This document shows, one piece after another, positions 1-12,927 of a stretch of DNA of 64,000 bases. Each line of letters opens with the position of its first letter. The stretch's first letter is position 1. The translations under genes were made by a program, and so were the position numbers. Below the pieces are notes generated by a model, which saw only the letters and a program-made list of their open reading frames with translations, had not been told where the DNA came from and ran no database searches. Origin of the DNA: Geosiphon pyriformis (taxonomy: Eukaryota; Glomeromycota; Glomeromycetes; Archaeosporales; Geosiphonaceae); the NCBI GenBank assembly GCA_016748015.1, contig JAAOMT010000468.1, positions 350,998-414,997 of the forward strand, read 5' to 3'.

Positions 1-495
1 TTGGGCTAACAGTGAAGTTGTCAAATTAAATTAGCACTAGGCAGGAAAAATGATATAATATCCATTCGCCTAGCTCCTTTGGATTGTTTGGCAACAAAAT
101 TGTAAAGATGTCTGGAAACAATTATTTCATCCCAAAATTATTTCAGATAAAAATGAGATTTCTAGCTTCGATCATTATTTAGTAAAATACATGATTTGCC
201 AAACTATTGTAAATAATAAATGCAATATATAAATGTTAAATTCGAAACCAAACAAAGCTAATGAAGAAAACTGTACAAAGTAGTGTTCCTTATAAACCAA
301 AACTATCGAATCACCCACCAAATTATTTTAAGTATGTTTCTAATCAAGGAACGGCGCAAAAATGTTAAAACGCTTTTTTAGCAACGAAGTTGATGAATAA
401 CAAAATAAATAAAAGAATGGCAAAATTATATATAAATAGAAAGAAAATTTTTAAAAAGTTTAGTCAAAATTACTTCATCAACAAGAACAATCTCT
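1..495. other. AT-rich flank downstream of the formin gene
   Basis: This stretch lies beyond the formin stop codon and should contain its 3' untranslated region. I see no coding signal, tRNA or clear repeat. It is AT-rich, with T/A-rich words near 410-470 that could serve as polyadenylation signals on the minus strand, but none can be assigned. Confidence 0.5.
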
Positions 496-3400
496 TTATT
501 CAGCCGTGATTCCTGAAGCAATGTGTTCAGGAATTTTAGGAAGTGGAGGAGCATCATCATCCTTGAGGCTGTTGAGAATATTTTCAGCTCTTAGAATCAC
601 AGATATAGTGCGTGTTAGGCGTTTATCACGAGGAGTACCACGTTGTTTGCGATTTGGTGTCTCCAAATCTCGACCATTCCTAAGATTCTCGAGCAAATTA
701 TCCATAAGATGTTTATCCTGGTTCTCGTTCACAGGATTTAGGCTAATCTCTGGATTTGCAGGTTTTTCTTTCTTAATGCGTTTAGCAATCTCCTAAATTT
801 GATGCGGTATTGATTATGAATTCCACATGGAAAGAATTGTTGAATTCAATTTTAAGTTTGAAATATTTACCTCCATTCGCTTCTGATTAGCCAATTCACG
901 TTCTTGTTTCTGTTTGTTATCATGCCTTGCCCGCTTTACATTCCAAGTGAAAATAAAGACAGATTAGAGCGGTTATACGACCTAAATAATCAAACATTTT
1001 CAATAAGTACCTCAAATGAAGCCAAAAACGTCTTGAAAATCCCGAAAAATTCATCAGGTTTCGTAGAGCTTGGATCTTCGCCATAATATCCCACCACATC
1101 CTTATAAGCTACTTCCATTGAAGTGTACTTGATCTGAAGTTCTTCAAATTTCTCTCGCGATTTATTGACAAAACTTTTCATTACGACGGGGAAGTTATCG
1201 CCAGACTCTAGTTGAACTTCTTCATTAAAGTGCTTCTCCAGTTCCAGAGCGAGATCATTTAATTTAATGCCCATTTGTCTGTACTCTGCGTTGAGTTCCT
1301 GCTGCGATACTAAATAAAGAACCACAACATATCATTTATATTTTTATGTGTTAATTATAAATCCATTGAATTTTTCCATGATAGCAGCAAACCTCGACAA
1401 GCAGCCCCGCAATCCCTCAATTCCTCGACAAACCCCACGATATGTGGTGCCTTTTTTTCAACCGTAGTGGCCAGGAAATGTAGTAGTGTAGTCGAAGTGT
1501 TGGAGGATGCTTTCGTATCAACCAACTTGTCCAAGATTAAAAAAACTATCATTAATGGGTGTTTAAACGGTTGAAAATTTATTTCCAAGTTTACCTTGTT
1601 AATACTAGCGATTGTAAAGCCATAGGCACCGCCTTTCATGGTAGCGCCATTCATATAGTTCCCCATTATCAAAATAAGCTACAAAGAATGACATGTAATT
1701 TGTTTTTACACATAAAGGACAAACAGAAAATCAGAATAGGTTATAGAGTAAAAAGATAATTTACGTCTAGCAGCTCTCTGAAATTTTTAGCATCTTTCAA
1801 CGATAGGGAGGCATTAAGGACTGCAATAACGTTCTAAAATATAAAGAAAATGTTCAAAGGTCTTATCAATTCAACAAGACTCGATTAAAGATGAGTAACC
1901 ATAATGATATATTTGACAAACCTGTTCAAGATCGTTAAACTTTTCGTCAAAAGTCAAATGAAAGTGCATAAATTTTAGGCGTTGCTCATATCGATGAATC
2001 TGCATAACCTATAGTCATCAATAATTGGTAACCCCAACCTTGAAGGAAATTCATTATTTCATGTGAAACGACGTAGATATTATTTTTATCAGACAATCAA
2101 ACCTCAACAAAGAAGCGATCCGGCCGTGCTAAATTCTCGAGAACATCATCTGGACTATCTTTATAGATCATTAATTTGCCACGCTAAACAATATTATACA
2201 ACAAATATAAGAACGTGACCTATAAGAAAGAGAAACCGTTCTAAGAGCCATACCTCATCGGCAGTAGGAGTGAACTGCATAAGTTGATTGAGCAAGTTTT
2301 CTGTACAAAATAATTCATCCATTTCAACGATCTTGCGATGCATTTCAGAAAATGGCATTTGTTTGTATCGGCCAAGGACCACATCTAACGAGGCAATTAA
2401 TATGAAACCATTCTACACGGAATTCAATAAAGTTTAGTAAACTTTCTAGTTCATACTCACTAATATTGTAAGCTCTTTTGGAATCCAAGACACTTATTTC
2501 TTCTTTCTTCTCTTCTTTCTTCTCTTTGAAATAATAAATTAAAGTGATGTTGAATGATATTAGAAATTTTTAAATGTAAAGGCAATTTAAAGAAATACAA
2601 ACTTTTTGGAGCAACTTGTCTAGCCGCGAACAATTCTTCAATGCTGGTAAATACACTATCCTCCCCACCAAGCAACATGAGTAGCTCTTCGTCGGTTAAA
2701 TTTTGCCGAGACCATATTGTTTTGTTGATAGAGAATTGATTGAACTTTTCCCATTGAAGCTGTTTCAGCTTTTTCTTGGCTGATATACCGAGTGCCTTAC
2801 GATTATTGAGACCTGGATGAGATCAGGGATATTTTTTGAGGTTAGAGAATTTTAGGAGGCATTTGAAGTCTGCTAATAAAGAAAAATCTGAATTAACCAT
2901 TCGGAGCAGTAGGAGCAAAAGCCCCAGGTGGTGGTGGTGGGCCGCCGGGAATGCCTGGGGGTGGTGGTGGTGGTGGTGGTGGACCTCCGGGAATGCCTGG
3001 CGGTGGTGGTGGTGGTGGTGGTGGTGGTGGACCTCCAGGAATGCCTGGCGGTGGTGGTGGTGGCGGCGGCGGACCTCCGGGAATGCCTGGCGGTGGTGGT
3101 GGTGGCGGTGGTGGCGGTGGGGGACCCCCAGGGACTTCTGCTGATGATGATGGGGGCGGAGGTGGTGGCGGAGGTATTTCTGCTTCTGTGGAAATAGGCG
3201 ATGATGGTGTTATATTTGAAGTAGGTGGGTCTGTTAACATAATTGGAGGTGGGGGAGGTGGAGGTATATCTGTCGCTGAACTTGGTGGTGGTAAATCAGA
3301 AAATGCAGGTAGCGATGTTTGAGGACGTGGTGGAAGTTTGGGGGCTACACTAGGTGATGCAGTTGAACCGGATTGATTTCCTTGACTATTTTCTATGCTA

Positions 3401-6400
3401 CTATCATTTTTGATATCTAGATCCAATGTCTCATTTTTAGAGGTTGAAAAATCGGAAATGTTTTGCCCAAATGCTTCATTATTCACTTTGCCATTTTGAT
3501 GAAGGGTATCAAGCTCATCAGTGCGTTCACTATTGTTTCGGATTGGAATGCGAAAACCTCCTGCTGAGGAAAAAGATGCAATTGGAGATGCGGTAGGCGG
3601 ACCGAATTTCTGGGGTATGGAAGGGAAAGTGGCATGTGGTAAACTTGGAGCTGCAAATGGATAGCCAGTGTCAACTGTGGAATTACTTAATCGGCGATAA
3701 TCCTTTACATCTGGCATCTAGGATTATGGTCATGAAAATTTGATCTGTTAGGAATTTAAATCATCAAGAATAAAATAAATTTCGAGTTGATAGCTTATAT
3801 TTTACCTTCACGTCACCAAATGTCGGTGGTGTCCAAACCTTATTTCGCCCTTCTAATCGGGCTTGAGTCTTTGCAATTTCTGACATTCTTTCCAACTTTT
3901 TGATAATCTCCTGCCGACTTAACCCATCCTCATTCCCATGCATGTTGAGTTCCTTTACGGTGTTTTCAAATTCACGCATTTGGATGTTTTGCTCAGCCAG
4001 TTTTTGCAAATAACTAGACTCAAGATCGACAAGCTTTGTTTGAAGAGTTTGGACACTATGACGAGACATGCGAAGAAGTTCTTCAAGTGAATTCACTTTG
4101 GATTTCAGTTCACTGACAAGACCATCTAAATAAAAAAATTTCATGCGCTTTAGTTTTTCAAATAATAAAAGGGAGAACGAATTGGAAATAATATTTCATA
4201 CCAGACCCTTTGGAAAGTTCTTTTTGAAGCTCCTGCTTCTCTTTCAAAGCTTTCTCTGCTATCATCTTGGCTTCTCTTGCCTCCTCCATGGCACTCTGGA
4301 CTTTTTCTTGGTCCCCCAGCCTTTCAATAACCTGCGAGACAGACACCCCAACTGTATGGGTAAAATCCTGATCTAACCCTCGTCTATCAAGAACAACTTG
4401 GGTAATTAAAGCATCAATGAGCTGAAAATATCGGGTCCTAATTTTAATAAAAATTATCAAGACAATTTATAAGTGTATCTGATAATTTACGAAATATAAA
4501 ATGTTCAAACTAGTCAGAGTAGATCGAGTAAATCCACCTTGTCTCTCCATCATCACGTATCAACAACATATGTTGCATAGCTGATAGAAAGAAATCATAG
4601 CCTCGTGTTCCTTCGACGGAAGCAAGAATACACTGAAACACATCGTGAGGATCAGTACGTCATGTTAAGGTTGCAATGGAAAAGAGAGCAAATGGTGGAG
4701 TTTCAATTTCTTCTTTTTATTGATTTCAAAAAAAGGATATGTCATGTCTTGCAAGATCTGATGATTATAGTAATCCAAGACCTCTTCATAGTCGGCCTCG
4801 CTTTCACGTTCAAATTTCAAAATTTGCCGGTTAATGAGTTCATAGTTAAACATTTTCATTTTCTATCCAGAAGAAAGATCATAAAAGTAAAGATGGTCAA
4901 CTTATGGAAAGCAATCGTGATGAATTAATAGAGTGAATATATAATTAATCGCTTACATCAATGATCCTCGTCAGCCCGCAAGCATGTAGTTGATTCCGAA
5001 GGTGTACACGTAGCTCAACATCATCACAAACACCAATAAGCGAATTTACCAGTATCATATTTGAAAGCTACATTGGTGGGAAAAGGAAAGCTCAATCGAA
5101 ATTTTTGGATCACAAGTACTAGCAAGTTCTCAGATAATTCATACCGTGTATTCCATTAAAGAACTATCAATTCCTATCCCACCTTTCCTAAAATCTTCAC
5201 CTGCACCCACCAAGCTACCCATCTTCCCGCGTCCATCAATCATGTTTTCCAACATTCTCATCCAGGCATCGAACCTTCCATGCTCAGCTTGAAATTGCAT
5301 TAGTTGATCAAAGCCAGCCAATACCAAATTGTGCCCAACGGGGATTTCACAATAGCAAAGGAAGGAAAGTACTTCGGCGACAAGTTTACGTGTATTGAGT
5401 TGAGGTGACACAAGGGAGAAAGTTATACTGTATATGCATTGAGGATGAGCGAGAGCTTCTTGAGCCCCCCACTAAATTTTTCAGAAAATAAAAATTTTAT
5501 TAATTTTAAAGGAATAAAAATGTTTTTATTATTTTCAAAAATCAAAAAAAATTGTGGTTGAAACAAAGGAAATTGTGATTGCAAGTAGACACCAAATGTT
5601 GAATCACAATTTTATACCATTTTACTGGAAGTAACCCATTTGGCTCACCTCTCACGATATTTTTAAAGGACGTGACCCAGAATTAGACAGCAAAAGTGAA
5701 TTCTACATTTGATAGCTACTTGACTTCATACCAATAAAATCAATCTCGATAAATTTTCAAATAAAAGAGATGGATGTGATCATTCTCGCACCAAAACATA
5801 CTCTGCTATTTAATAATGACTTTAGGCATTTTATTATTCCGTATTCCATTTGCAAATCAACTTCTCTTCTGCTCAAGATTGAAGAATTTATCCATTAGTA
5901 AGAATCTTTCCGAGAATATTTAAAGAAAAATTTTAATAATAAAATCTTGTAAAATTGTTACGTACTTTATCGGTTTATGGGTTATACTATTAAGATAATT
6001 GGCCAAGACTTCTTGGCCTTTTGCATCAATAAATGATCGTACCCATCTAAAAATTCAAGAAGATAATTTTAATAGAGGCAAATGGTTAACTAATCTCTCA
6101 ATTCCAAGGAGAAATGACACAAACGTAATCTGGGCAGTTCTTAATGAGACACTTAAGGAATCCATATTTTTAACGGTAATAGACCCATCCATAATTTTTC
6201 CTAAATAATATTCGGGTGTGCCACCAGGAGAGTAACCATTTGGAGGATAACCATTTGGATTCCGCTGTGATATTATTTAAAAAGTTAATATGATGACGGT
6301 GGAGGTTTTGCTATTTATATTTTTTTTACCTCACCATCCAGACGGTCATTTTTTATCAATATCCATTTTTTGTCTGTTGGAATGGACATCATTTGTTTTC

Positions 6401-7214
6401 TTTGAGCTTCTGATAGCTTTTTTAAATCACGTTTATTCTTTAAGATAGCGATATAATCAACCAGAATCGTTGCCAATAATATTAGTAAATTCCTGAATTG
6501 ACATAGAAACATGATCTAAGTTGCGAATACCATCAATTCCAAGAACATTTTTTCAATCTCTTCATCGGAAGGTTTTGCCATTTCTTGCCGGTTGTGATTA
6601 GTATGATGAAGAATTCCACGATCTTTTGTAACATTATCATTACTTTTGTTATTGTTATTGTTGTTGTTGTTGTTGTTGTTGTTATGATTATTATTCCAAA
6701 AGGGCGTTTCGCCATATAATGTGGCAGAAGAGCGTATTGATGCAGAGCCAGAGGATGAGGCCTCTGGATTTGAAGAAGATGGAAAATAATCCCCAGAATT
6801 ATGCCTAGTGTGGTCTGGAAAATTTTGTTGATTTGGTCCAGGAGAACCGGGATTTGGTGGCGGATAATATTCTGATAACGTCTGTGGTTGTTGTGGGGGT
6901 AAGTTCGATCCAGGCTGTGGAAACGGTGGTGGATAAGGTTGTTGATGCGGCGGATATGGTATTTGGTAAGGATATGATGGTGCATGCTGAAGTGGGGGAG
7001 AAAAAGTTCCCAGTGATTGTTGTCCGGGATGCGGCCCATAATATGCAAATCCTGGGTAGGGATTATTATTCACCAAAGTCGGACCTGGAGGCCCAAAAAC
7101 AGGTTGGCTGGAACTACTAGTCGTAACATCGGAAGGTGAGAAGGAATTTGTTACGTCCGTGGAGTTTTTGGTGGGTTTGTTCTTTTTTTTGCCTCCAAAT
7201 AAGTGGTGCGCCAT
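496..7214 (-). CDS. Diaphanous-related formin (GBD/FH3-coiled coil-FH1-FH2-DAD)
   Basis: Actin nucleator and elongator of the Bni1/SepA/For3 type, acting at sites of polarised growth under Rho GTPases. Exon 1 (7214-6531) starts MAHHLFGG and holds a P/Q/N-rich disordered leader with a poly-Asn run. It joins exon 2 (6437-6330) to give the GBD motif QMMSIPTDKKW. Exons at 6264-6125, 6046-5966, 5868-5802 and 5471-5145 encode the FH3 region (PEYYLGKIMDGSI, WVRSFIDAKGQEVLAN). Coiled coil occupies about 4460-3770. The exon 3717-2900 encodes a very long FH1 with repeated IPGG-(P)n blocks. FH2 follows from LKQLQWEKFN, through VLDSKRAYNI and GNYMNG..GGAYGF, to the exons ending near 990. The last exon (732-496) has a DAD autoinhibitory motif, MDNLLENLRNG, followed by a basic patch. 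Splice sites are GT/AG; exons between 5.1 and 2.9 kb were joined by eye. The family is secure; some junctions are inferred. Confidence 0.9.
2893..3330 (-). repeat. Poly-proline FH1 tract encoded by GGT/GGC-type repeats
   Basis: On the plus strand this appears as long GGT runs broken by ggacctccgggaatgcctgg-like spacers. On the coding strand it gives six to seven blocks of P(5-12) separated by GIPGGP. These are the profilin-actin binding segments of the formin FH1 domain. The repetitive DNA is prone to length change, and it explains the poly-Gly, poly-Val and poly-Trp reading frames on the opposite strand. Confidence 0.85.
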
Positions 7215-7725
7215 AAATTCTCGAAATAAAATGTTCTATTGGTTTCTCAAACAATTCACAATCAACCTTTGGATATGATCAAATTCAGTTTATTAGATCT
7301 ATTCTGGTTTAAAGTAACAACTTGGCATTTATTCGAGGCAACAAGTAGCAAGTAACAAATGAAAGACAAAATCTCACTTTTAGTCTTTGCCTACGTTTCT
7401 TATGGCACTAAATTGCTTTGGGGGACAAAAGAATGACGAAATTTTTATTCTCTTGCTGCTTTTGGGTTTTTTACAATGAATGCCGTGATGATATTATTAT
7501 TGGCTAAAATTACAAATTTAATGTCAAACCACAACAATCATTAATTAACACCTTTTGACACGTGGTATACGTTTTGAACGAATATTTAATTTGAATTAAT
7601 AAGACTTGGCTAATCTTTTTCAAATCACATGATCTGTTTTAATCTGATTTAGGATCAAATTTTCATTGAGCCAAAAAATCCTTTGACTAAATTATGTGTT
7701 CGGCCCATTAAGATAAAGAATTATC
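7215..7725. other. Intergenic: formin 5' flank and 3' flank of the NTF2-like gene
   Basis: This region holds the presumed formin promoter (minus strand) and the 3' end of the next minus-strand gene. I see no further ORF or repeat, and no convincing TATA box close to the formin ATG. Confidence 0.5.
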
Positions 7726-8530
7726 TCATTCACGTATTTGCATAAATGTTGAAACCACCGTAGCGTTAGTTTTACGAAGAAACTGAAAATATATATTGAA
7801 GTTAGAATCTATTGATTTAAAGTATACAGAAAAACTTACTCACCATTGAGATAGTGCCAAAGATCCCTTCCTTTCGTAAAGGTTTTCCATCCCATAAATC
7901 AGCATGTCTCACAATCTTACCTTCATCGTTAAGATCAAGTACAGCTAAACTGTTAACCGCGATATCTTTCTTAAAGAGAGCCAAAGTGTAGATTACCCTG
8001 AGATCGATTTCGATAGATTTTTCTTCATTTTTCACAATCTTATAACTATCCGCCGTAGATTTTGCAAAAACCTTTGGCATGGCATAGAATTGCGCTTTTA
8101 CATTTGCCAAACCAACAGCATATGATATTGGATCTTCGAATCTAAAAAGGAAAACATCAAATTTTGAGTTGAAAGAGTGAGATTTTGAATCATTGGAATA
8201 TTGAGCTTACAAAGCATTCTCTGAATAAAAGTTGAATTTTTCTTTGGTCGGTTTGCATTGGTAGAGATCAAGAACATAGCTCACAAGCTGTTCACGTTCC
8301 TTTGAAAGTGGCTTTAAATTGTCAGCAAGGGGATGTGATGATGAGCCGTCAGACAATGAAGAGCTCAGATTGGGGTTTAAAGTGGTAGACATTTGCGCGC
8401 AGTTAGCAAGTGAAATATAAAAAACTGAAAGTGATTGAAACTTGTTTGAAAGACTCGATGAAGACAGAGATTTAGAAAATGCAAAGGGTCGCAGAATATT
8501 TTTATCAAAAACAGGAAACCGGAAAAGCAT
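7726..8530 (-). CDS. Small NTF2/SnoaL-like fold protein
   Basis: Three exons are supported: 8530-8211, 8141-7844 and 7782-7726 (stop TGA 7728-7726). GT/AG junctions restore the reading frame across NALFEDPISYAVGL and across TISM-FLRKT. The first about 55 residues are Ser/Arg-rich with few acidic residues, compatible with a mitochondrial targeting leader; a second Met (MSTTLN) could instead be the start. The rest resembles the NTF2-like superfamily: a helix with a Tyr/Phe-rich turn (FYSENALFEDP), then alternating strands ending DLWDGKPL. That pattern is common in small conserved eukaryotic proteins of unknown role. No catalytic residue set can be named, so the function is unknown. About 225 residues in total. 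Confidence 0.65.
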
Positions 8531-11454
8531 TAACTAAGAATACTCCAACTGTTTAAGAAATTCGTGAAGCTATTTCACATTCCATACAAAAAAATGGAAG
8601 TTCTGCTAGAAAGGTTGTCTTTATATGATTCATTTTGAGAAAAAGAAAGTTTGCTAAGAAAATTGTCGATTTGTTCACACCCCAAACAATGATTGAATCG
8701 TGACACAAATCAGATATGATAATATGTCATTTTTGTCACGTTAATATTTGGATCGCTGCTATAGTCTAACTTTCTTTTAAAGTATAAATATTACAGATTT
8801 AATCAACATCATATATTAAATTGTTATACGCAAATTTGTCATATGTAAAATTAATTATATTGTTTAATTATCAATTTATTTTTAAATTTTAACTGATTAT
8901 GATTACGATTATAATTATTTAAAAAATCCTAAATTTATTATAAACCAATTTATTTATTTTAAAAAAATGTGTTTTAAATATTGTTATTGGTAAAAAAAAA
9001 TAATTGTTATAAATAATTATAAAAATTAAAAAATTAAATAACAATAAAATTATTTTTAAATCAATATTTAAATAGTTATAAAATATTTTAAATTATATAT
9101 TATTATTTTTATTTTTATTTTTTAAATAATTAAAAAGTTTTTATTAAATATTATTATTAACTTTTGTTAAAATAAACTTTACAAATGTAATAATTAATTA
9201 ATACATGATTAAAAAAATAAAATTTAAACCATAATTTAAAACTTGTATAAATTAAAAATATTACTTTTTTAAAGTTTTTTTGGTTATATTATTTATTTAA
9301 ATAATATTTGTTTTCAATAAAATTTTTATAAAAAACTAATTATTTTAAAAAAATACAATATTGATTTTTTGTAAATTTATTTTTATATTTTTAATTGAAA
9401 AAAAAAATTATATCATTTTTCATAATTAAATTTTATTAAAATTTTACATAATTTATTTTTTTATTATTAAAATTATATATAAAAAATAAGCAATAAAACA
9501 TAAAAAATATAATCTAATCTGAGCTAAAATGATGATAATAATATAATTCTAAAATTTTACTAAAAATAACATAAATTAATAAAGATATGATTTTTTTAAT
9601 ATTTTTATTTTTATGAAATAGAATTAGTTCAATTAATCTTGTATCACGTGAAAGAGGACATTAGTTTGAGTAGTGCAAAAAGACTGGTTAGGTATTATTT
9701 TTTTTTCTTTTGCAATGAGTGGTGAAAATTTAAATTCGTTGGTATGCAGCGTGCCAAAAATTTCGTTCACAATTGCTTAAAGGCCCAAAAGGCCAAAAAA
9801 ATAAATTAAACAAAGTACTTAAATTTAATTTTATCGTAGCAACAAGATAATACAATCACCCAATTTTATCACAAGTATCCAAATGAAGCTTCCATTCTCA
9901 CACAAGTTTATCAAGATTTGACTATAGGTATAAAGTAACCCCCAAGATTCCCGTGAGCGGTTGCTCGCATTCACTTATACTTTTGTATTTTAATAAACAT
10001 TCAGCCAAGTCATGGGCGGTAAAAGTGGAAGAGAGTGAAATGCTTGAACGTTGTTTTTTTAAAGCGAAAATTCAAAAAGAGGTATCGTGTCGAAAGAAGA
10101 ATTTTTTCTAGAGTCCCTCTTTTAGAGAAATTGTAGCAAATAATCAAGAATAAAATTCAAAAAGTCCCAATACCAGGTAATACTTCCATGTTCATCCCTT
10201 GAAACCTGGTCAGTGGAAAGGTAATGCTGATAAAATCGGTAGTTGATTTTGTTCGCAGATTTCCCTGACAGGTCGCAGAGCTATCTTAATAAACCATAAT
10301 TTTCCAAAAATCTAAAGATTATCGAACGTCCTTCGCTCAATTCCTCCTATACAAGAGGAATGCTCTCAATTTTGTAAAAGGTGCTTTTTTTTTGATTCGT
10401 TTGGAAAATTTTTACCAATGTTGTTTTTTACACATTATGCGGAATGATGAGAAATAGTGAATGTCTTTAATCTTGAAAAAATTCTCTATATATACATTAA
10501 AATTATGTACAGTGTGACTCTGGCGATCACATTTCCAGATTCTACAATCGTTTATTACAAAGTGAATAGAGGAATGATATCCTAACAATGATAGAGGCAA
10601 TTATGAAAACTGTCGCTAAAAGCGGAAAAGAGTTCAAATTTGCCAATAAAGTTCAAAATAGGTGAAGTGGATGATTTTAAATGGGAAAGGTAGATCAGGG
10701 AAAATCAAATAATTTTCAATGTCGTTAATTTGTGGGGAGATCAGCATTCTTCAATCTTATTAGTTCGTGGGGGGAAAACGAATCTCGGCAATCTCATTTA
10801 TTCGAAGGTTGAAAAGCCGTCAAGGTCATTTTGTAAAGTTGGATGGTGATGCGAATGACTTTTAGTCGACATTTTGATATATTTTACGAATATCCTTATT
10901 TCAGATGAATTATAAATAAAATCCTAAGGCAAAAGTGATATTTGGTACGAGCTCCTTTAATCAGCACCATAGCTCATACTCTCTTGCATTATTGGTGATT
11001 CGGTTTCCTCGCATAGATTTGCGTAATTTTATCGTCCTTGATGTTTTAGCGAAGCAATTGTCTATCTTTGCAAGTCTTTAGACAAAACTTTTTGATATGA
11101 ATCATGGTGTTTTCCGTGTTTAATAATATTTCTCGAAGAGGATATAGCGTTCTTGGATCAAGACAAAATAAAAAATCACATTAATTGCTAAAAGTAGCAA
11201 TTTTTGATGGGGTGAGGGTAGTAAATTTTGAGATCTATTCTACAAAAGGAAGATAAGAATGCCACACAGGCAATTACTGGCCATGTAAATTTATTATAAT
11301 TGCAAACAGCCTCCGATTCGCAGATCTTGGGAAAGTTGTCGGTTTCCTTTTGCTAATAAGCTGCTTTCCCGAATCCCAAATTGCTCTCACCATTCTTTCC
11401 CTTGAAAGTCTAATAACCCATCATAAAAGTGTGTAGGTTCGATATCCCATTTTT
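8531..11454. other. Long intergenic region with an AT desert (about 8780-9640)
   Basis: The stretch 8780-9640 is almost entirely A and T, with short poly-A/poly-T words and many stops in all frames. Its composition matches the other deserts here, one of which hides a decayed LINE. I could not align any retroelement motif to this one. From 9640 to 11454 composition returns to normal but no ORF over 62 codons and no tRNA is evident. Part may be the 3' untranslated region of the zinc-finger gene. A CACGTG site lies at about 9646. Confidence 0.5.
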
Positions 11455-11752
11455 TCATCTTGAGCGTCGATGAGGTGGTGGTGGGGGTGGTGGATTATTC
11501 ATAAATCTTCTATTTCCACTTCCACCATAAAATCCATTGTATGCCATCTCATTATAGCCTCCATCATACCGCGGAGGTGGTGGTGCCATTTCTCCATAAG
11601 GAGACATTCCAAATCCAATTGGATGCATTTGCATGGCATTATAATATCTCGGCGGTTCTCCAGTGTCATAACCCATCCCATACATTGGACTCGCAGCATT
11701 TTGGCGATTTCCACGTTGCTGCTGCTGTTGCTGTTGTTGTTGCTGCTGCTGC

Positions 11753-11789
<37 letters not shown>

Positions 11790-11928
11790 GCTGTTGTTGT
11801 TGTTGCTGCTGCTGCTGATATCGTAACCGCGCTTCAGCCCCAATCATTTGTTCTTCTTCGGTCGGATAACGTCTTTGCGGACGCAGCTGTTGTCGCATAT
11901 CGTTTTGCCCGGTATTATTAGCCGTTGG

Positions 11929-11959
<31 letters not shown>

Positions 11960-12927
11960 GATAATAACGATGAAGCAGATTGAGTCTCTCGTCTTTTATT
12001 ACTAATTGACTGAGGATCTTTTATAATTTCATCATTTAAATTTTGATCACGCGTTCTTTTATTTATTGCTGTATTGTCACTAGCATTCGGGAAATCTTGA
12101 AGATTCTTAGCTCTTCGTGCTTTAACTTGTGCCTCTATAATTGTGCGACTAGAATTTTCCGATAAAGGACCTCCAGAATTTCCAAATTTCTCCGGATTTG
12201 ACGGTGACATTATAGGTTTCGCTGTTGATAAAGTTTTAAGTGATGATGACGACGACGAGGATGATTCTTTAGTGTGCCCGGCATCTACCTTTGTAGGTGA
12301 TGATGTTGAAGCGATATCTCCTTTTTTCATATTTCCAAAAACCCAAATATCAGTATGTATGTCTGATGTATCATGTTCACGCTTACGATGAGCTGTGAAT
12401 TTGTCCATTTTTGTAAAATATTTATTACACCCTTTCCAGGTACAGACAACCAGGCTCGTATCATAAATGTTTGCTTTATATCCGACACAGTTTCCAATCT
12501 CTTCTTCAGTTGTGTTTTGATCAACTTCGGCCGGCTTAGCCTTTGCATATTCGGGTTCCTTAAGATTATTATCTTCAGGAACTTTCTCTGTGCTTTTGGG
12601 TGAGTTGTCTTTGCGTTTTTCAGGCGAATTGGTGAGCGAGTTTGGTATCTTGCGTCCCAAAGATTCCGTCGAATCTTTATTGGCGGTTGAAATTAGTACA
12701 CCACTCGCAGGGGTTGACTCTTCAACTTTAGATTTAATTAGTTTATCAAGATTTTTATGCGATTCTCGAAGTTCCAAGTCTTTAATCAAAGACATACGTC
12801 CTTCGGCCAAAGTTGTGGTTGCCCCGAATTTTGTTAATAAGCGTCGCGTTGTTTCGGCTTTTTTAGGTGGAGTGTGAAGTACCGAGTGTGAGTCGTCTTT
12901 TGTTAGAGTCCTATTTTGAATGTCCAT
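11455..12927 (-). CDS. PolyQ, low-complexity C2H2-type zinc-finger protein
   Basis: Intronless ORF of 490 codons starting MDIQNRTLTKDDS. A single C2H2 finger lies at about residues 163-186 with spacing C-x4-C-x12-H-x4-H (CTWKGCNKYF ... HRKREH). It is flanked by long Ser/Lys/Asp-rich disordered segments. A short Gln run (about residue 325) and a long one of about 34 Gln (plus strand 11716-11817) follow. The C terminus is rich in Met, Tyr, Gly and Pro, with a final PPPPPPPHRRSR. One finger with prion-like low-complexity tails suggests a transcriptional or RNA-associated regulator; the specific role is unknown. The long Q tract mixes CAA and CAG codons. Start choice is the first ATG after in-frame stops. 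Confidence 0.75.
11716..11817 (-). repeat. CAA/CAG tract encoding about 34 glutamines
   Basis: An uninterrupted run of CTG/TTG on the plus strand corresponds to Gln codons in the zinc-finger gene. The middle is nearly pure CAA while both ends carry CAG, the pattern expected if the core expanded recently. Confidence 0.9.

Noticed and set aside
2836-3322. Plus-strand frames rich in Trp, Val or Gly opposite the formin FH1
   Set aside because: They are mirror images of the poly-Pro codons; one frame is pure poly-Gly. The minus strand has the conserved formin domains on both sides.
6533-7048. 171-codon His/Ile/Thr-rich ORF on the minus strand
   Set aside because: It is a frame-shifted shadow of formin exon 1, with low-complexity composition from the same Asn/Pro repeats.
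11425-11445. Possible tRNA T-loop (ggttcgatatccc)
   Set aside because: No acceptor stem or D and anticodon arms around it; no tRNA or rRNA gene was found anywhere in the window.
11470-11921. Poly-Leu and poly-Val frames on the plus strand and a poly-Asn frame on the minus strand
   Set aside because: All arise from the CAA/CAG glutamine tract of the zinc-finger gene.
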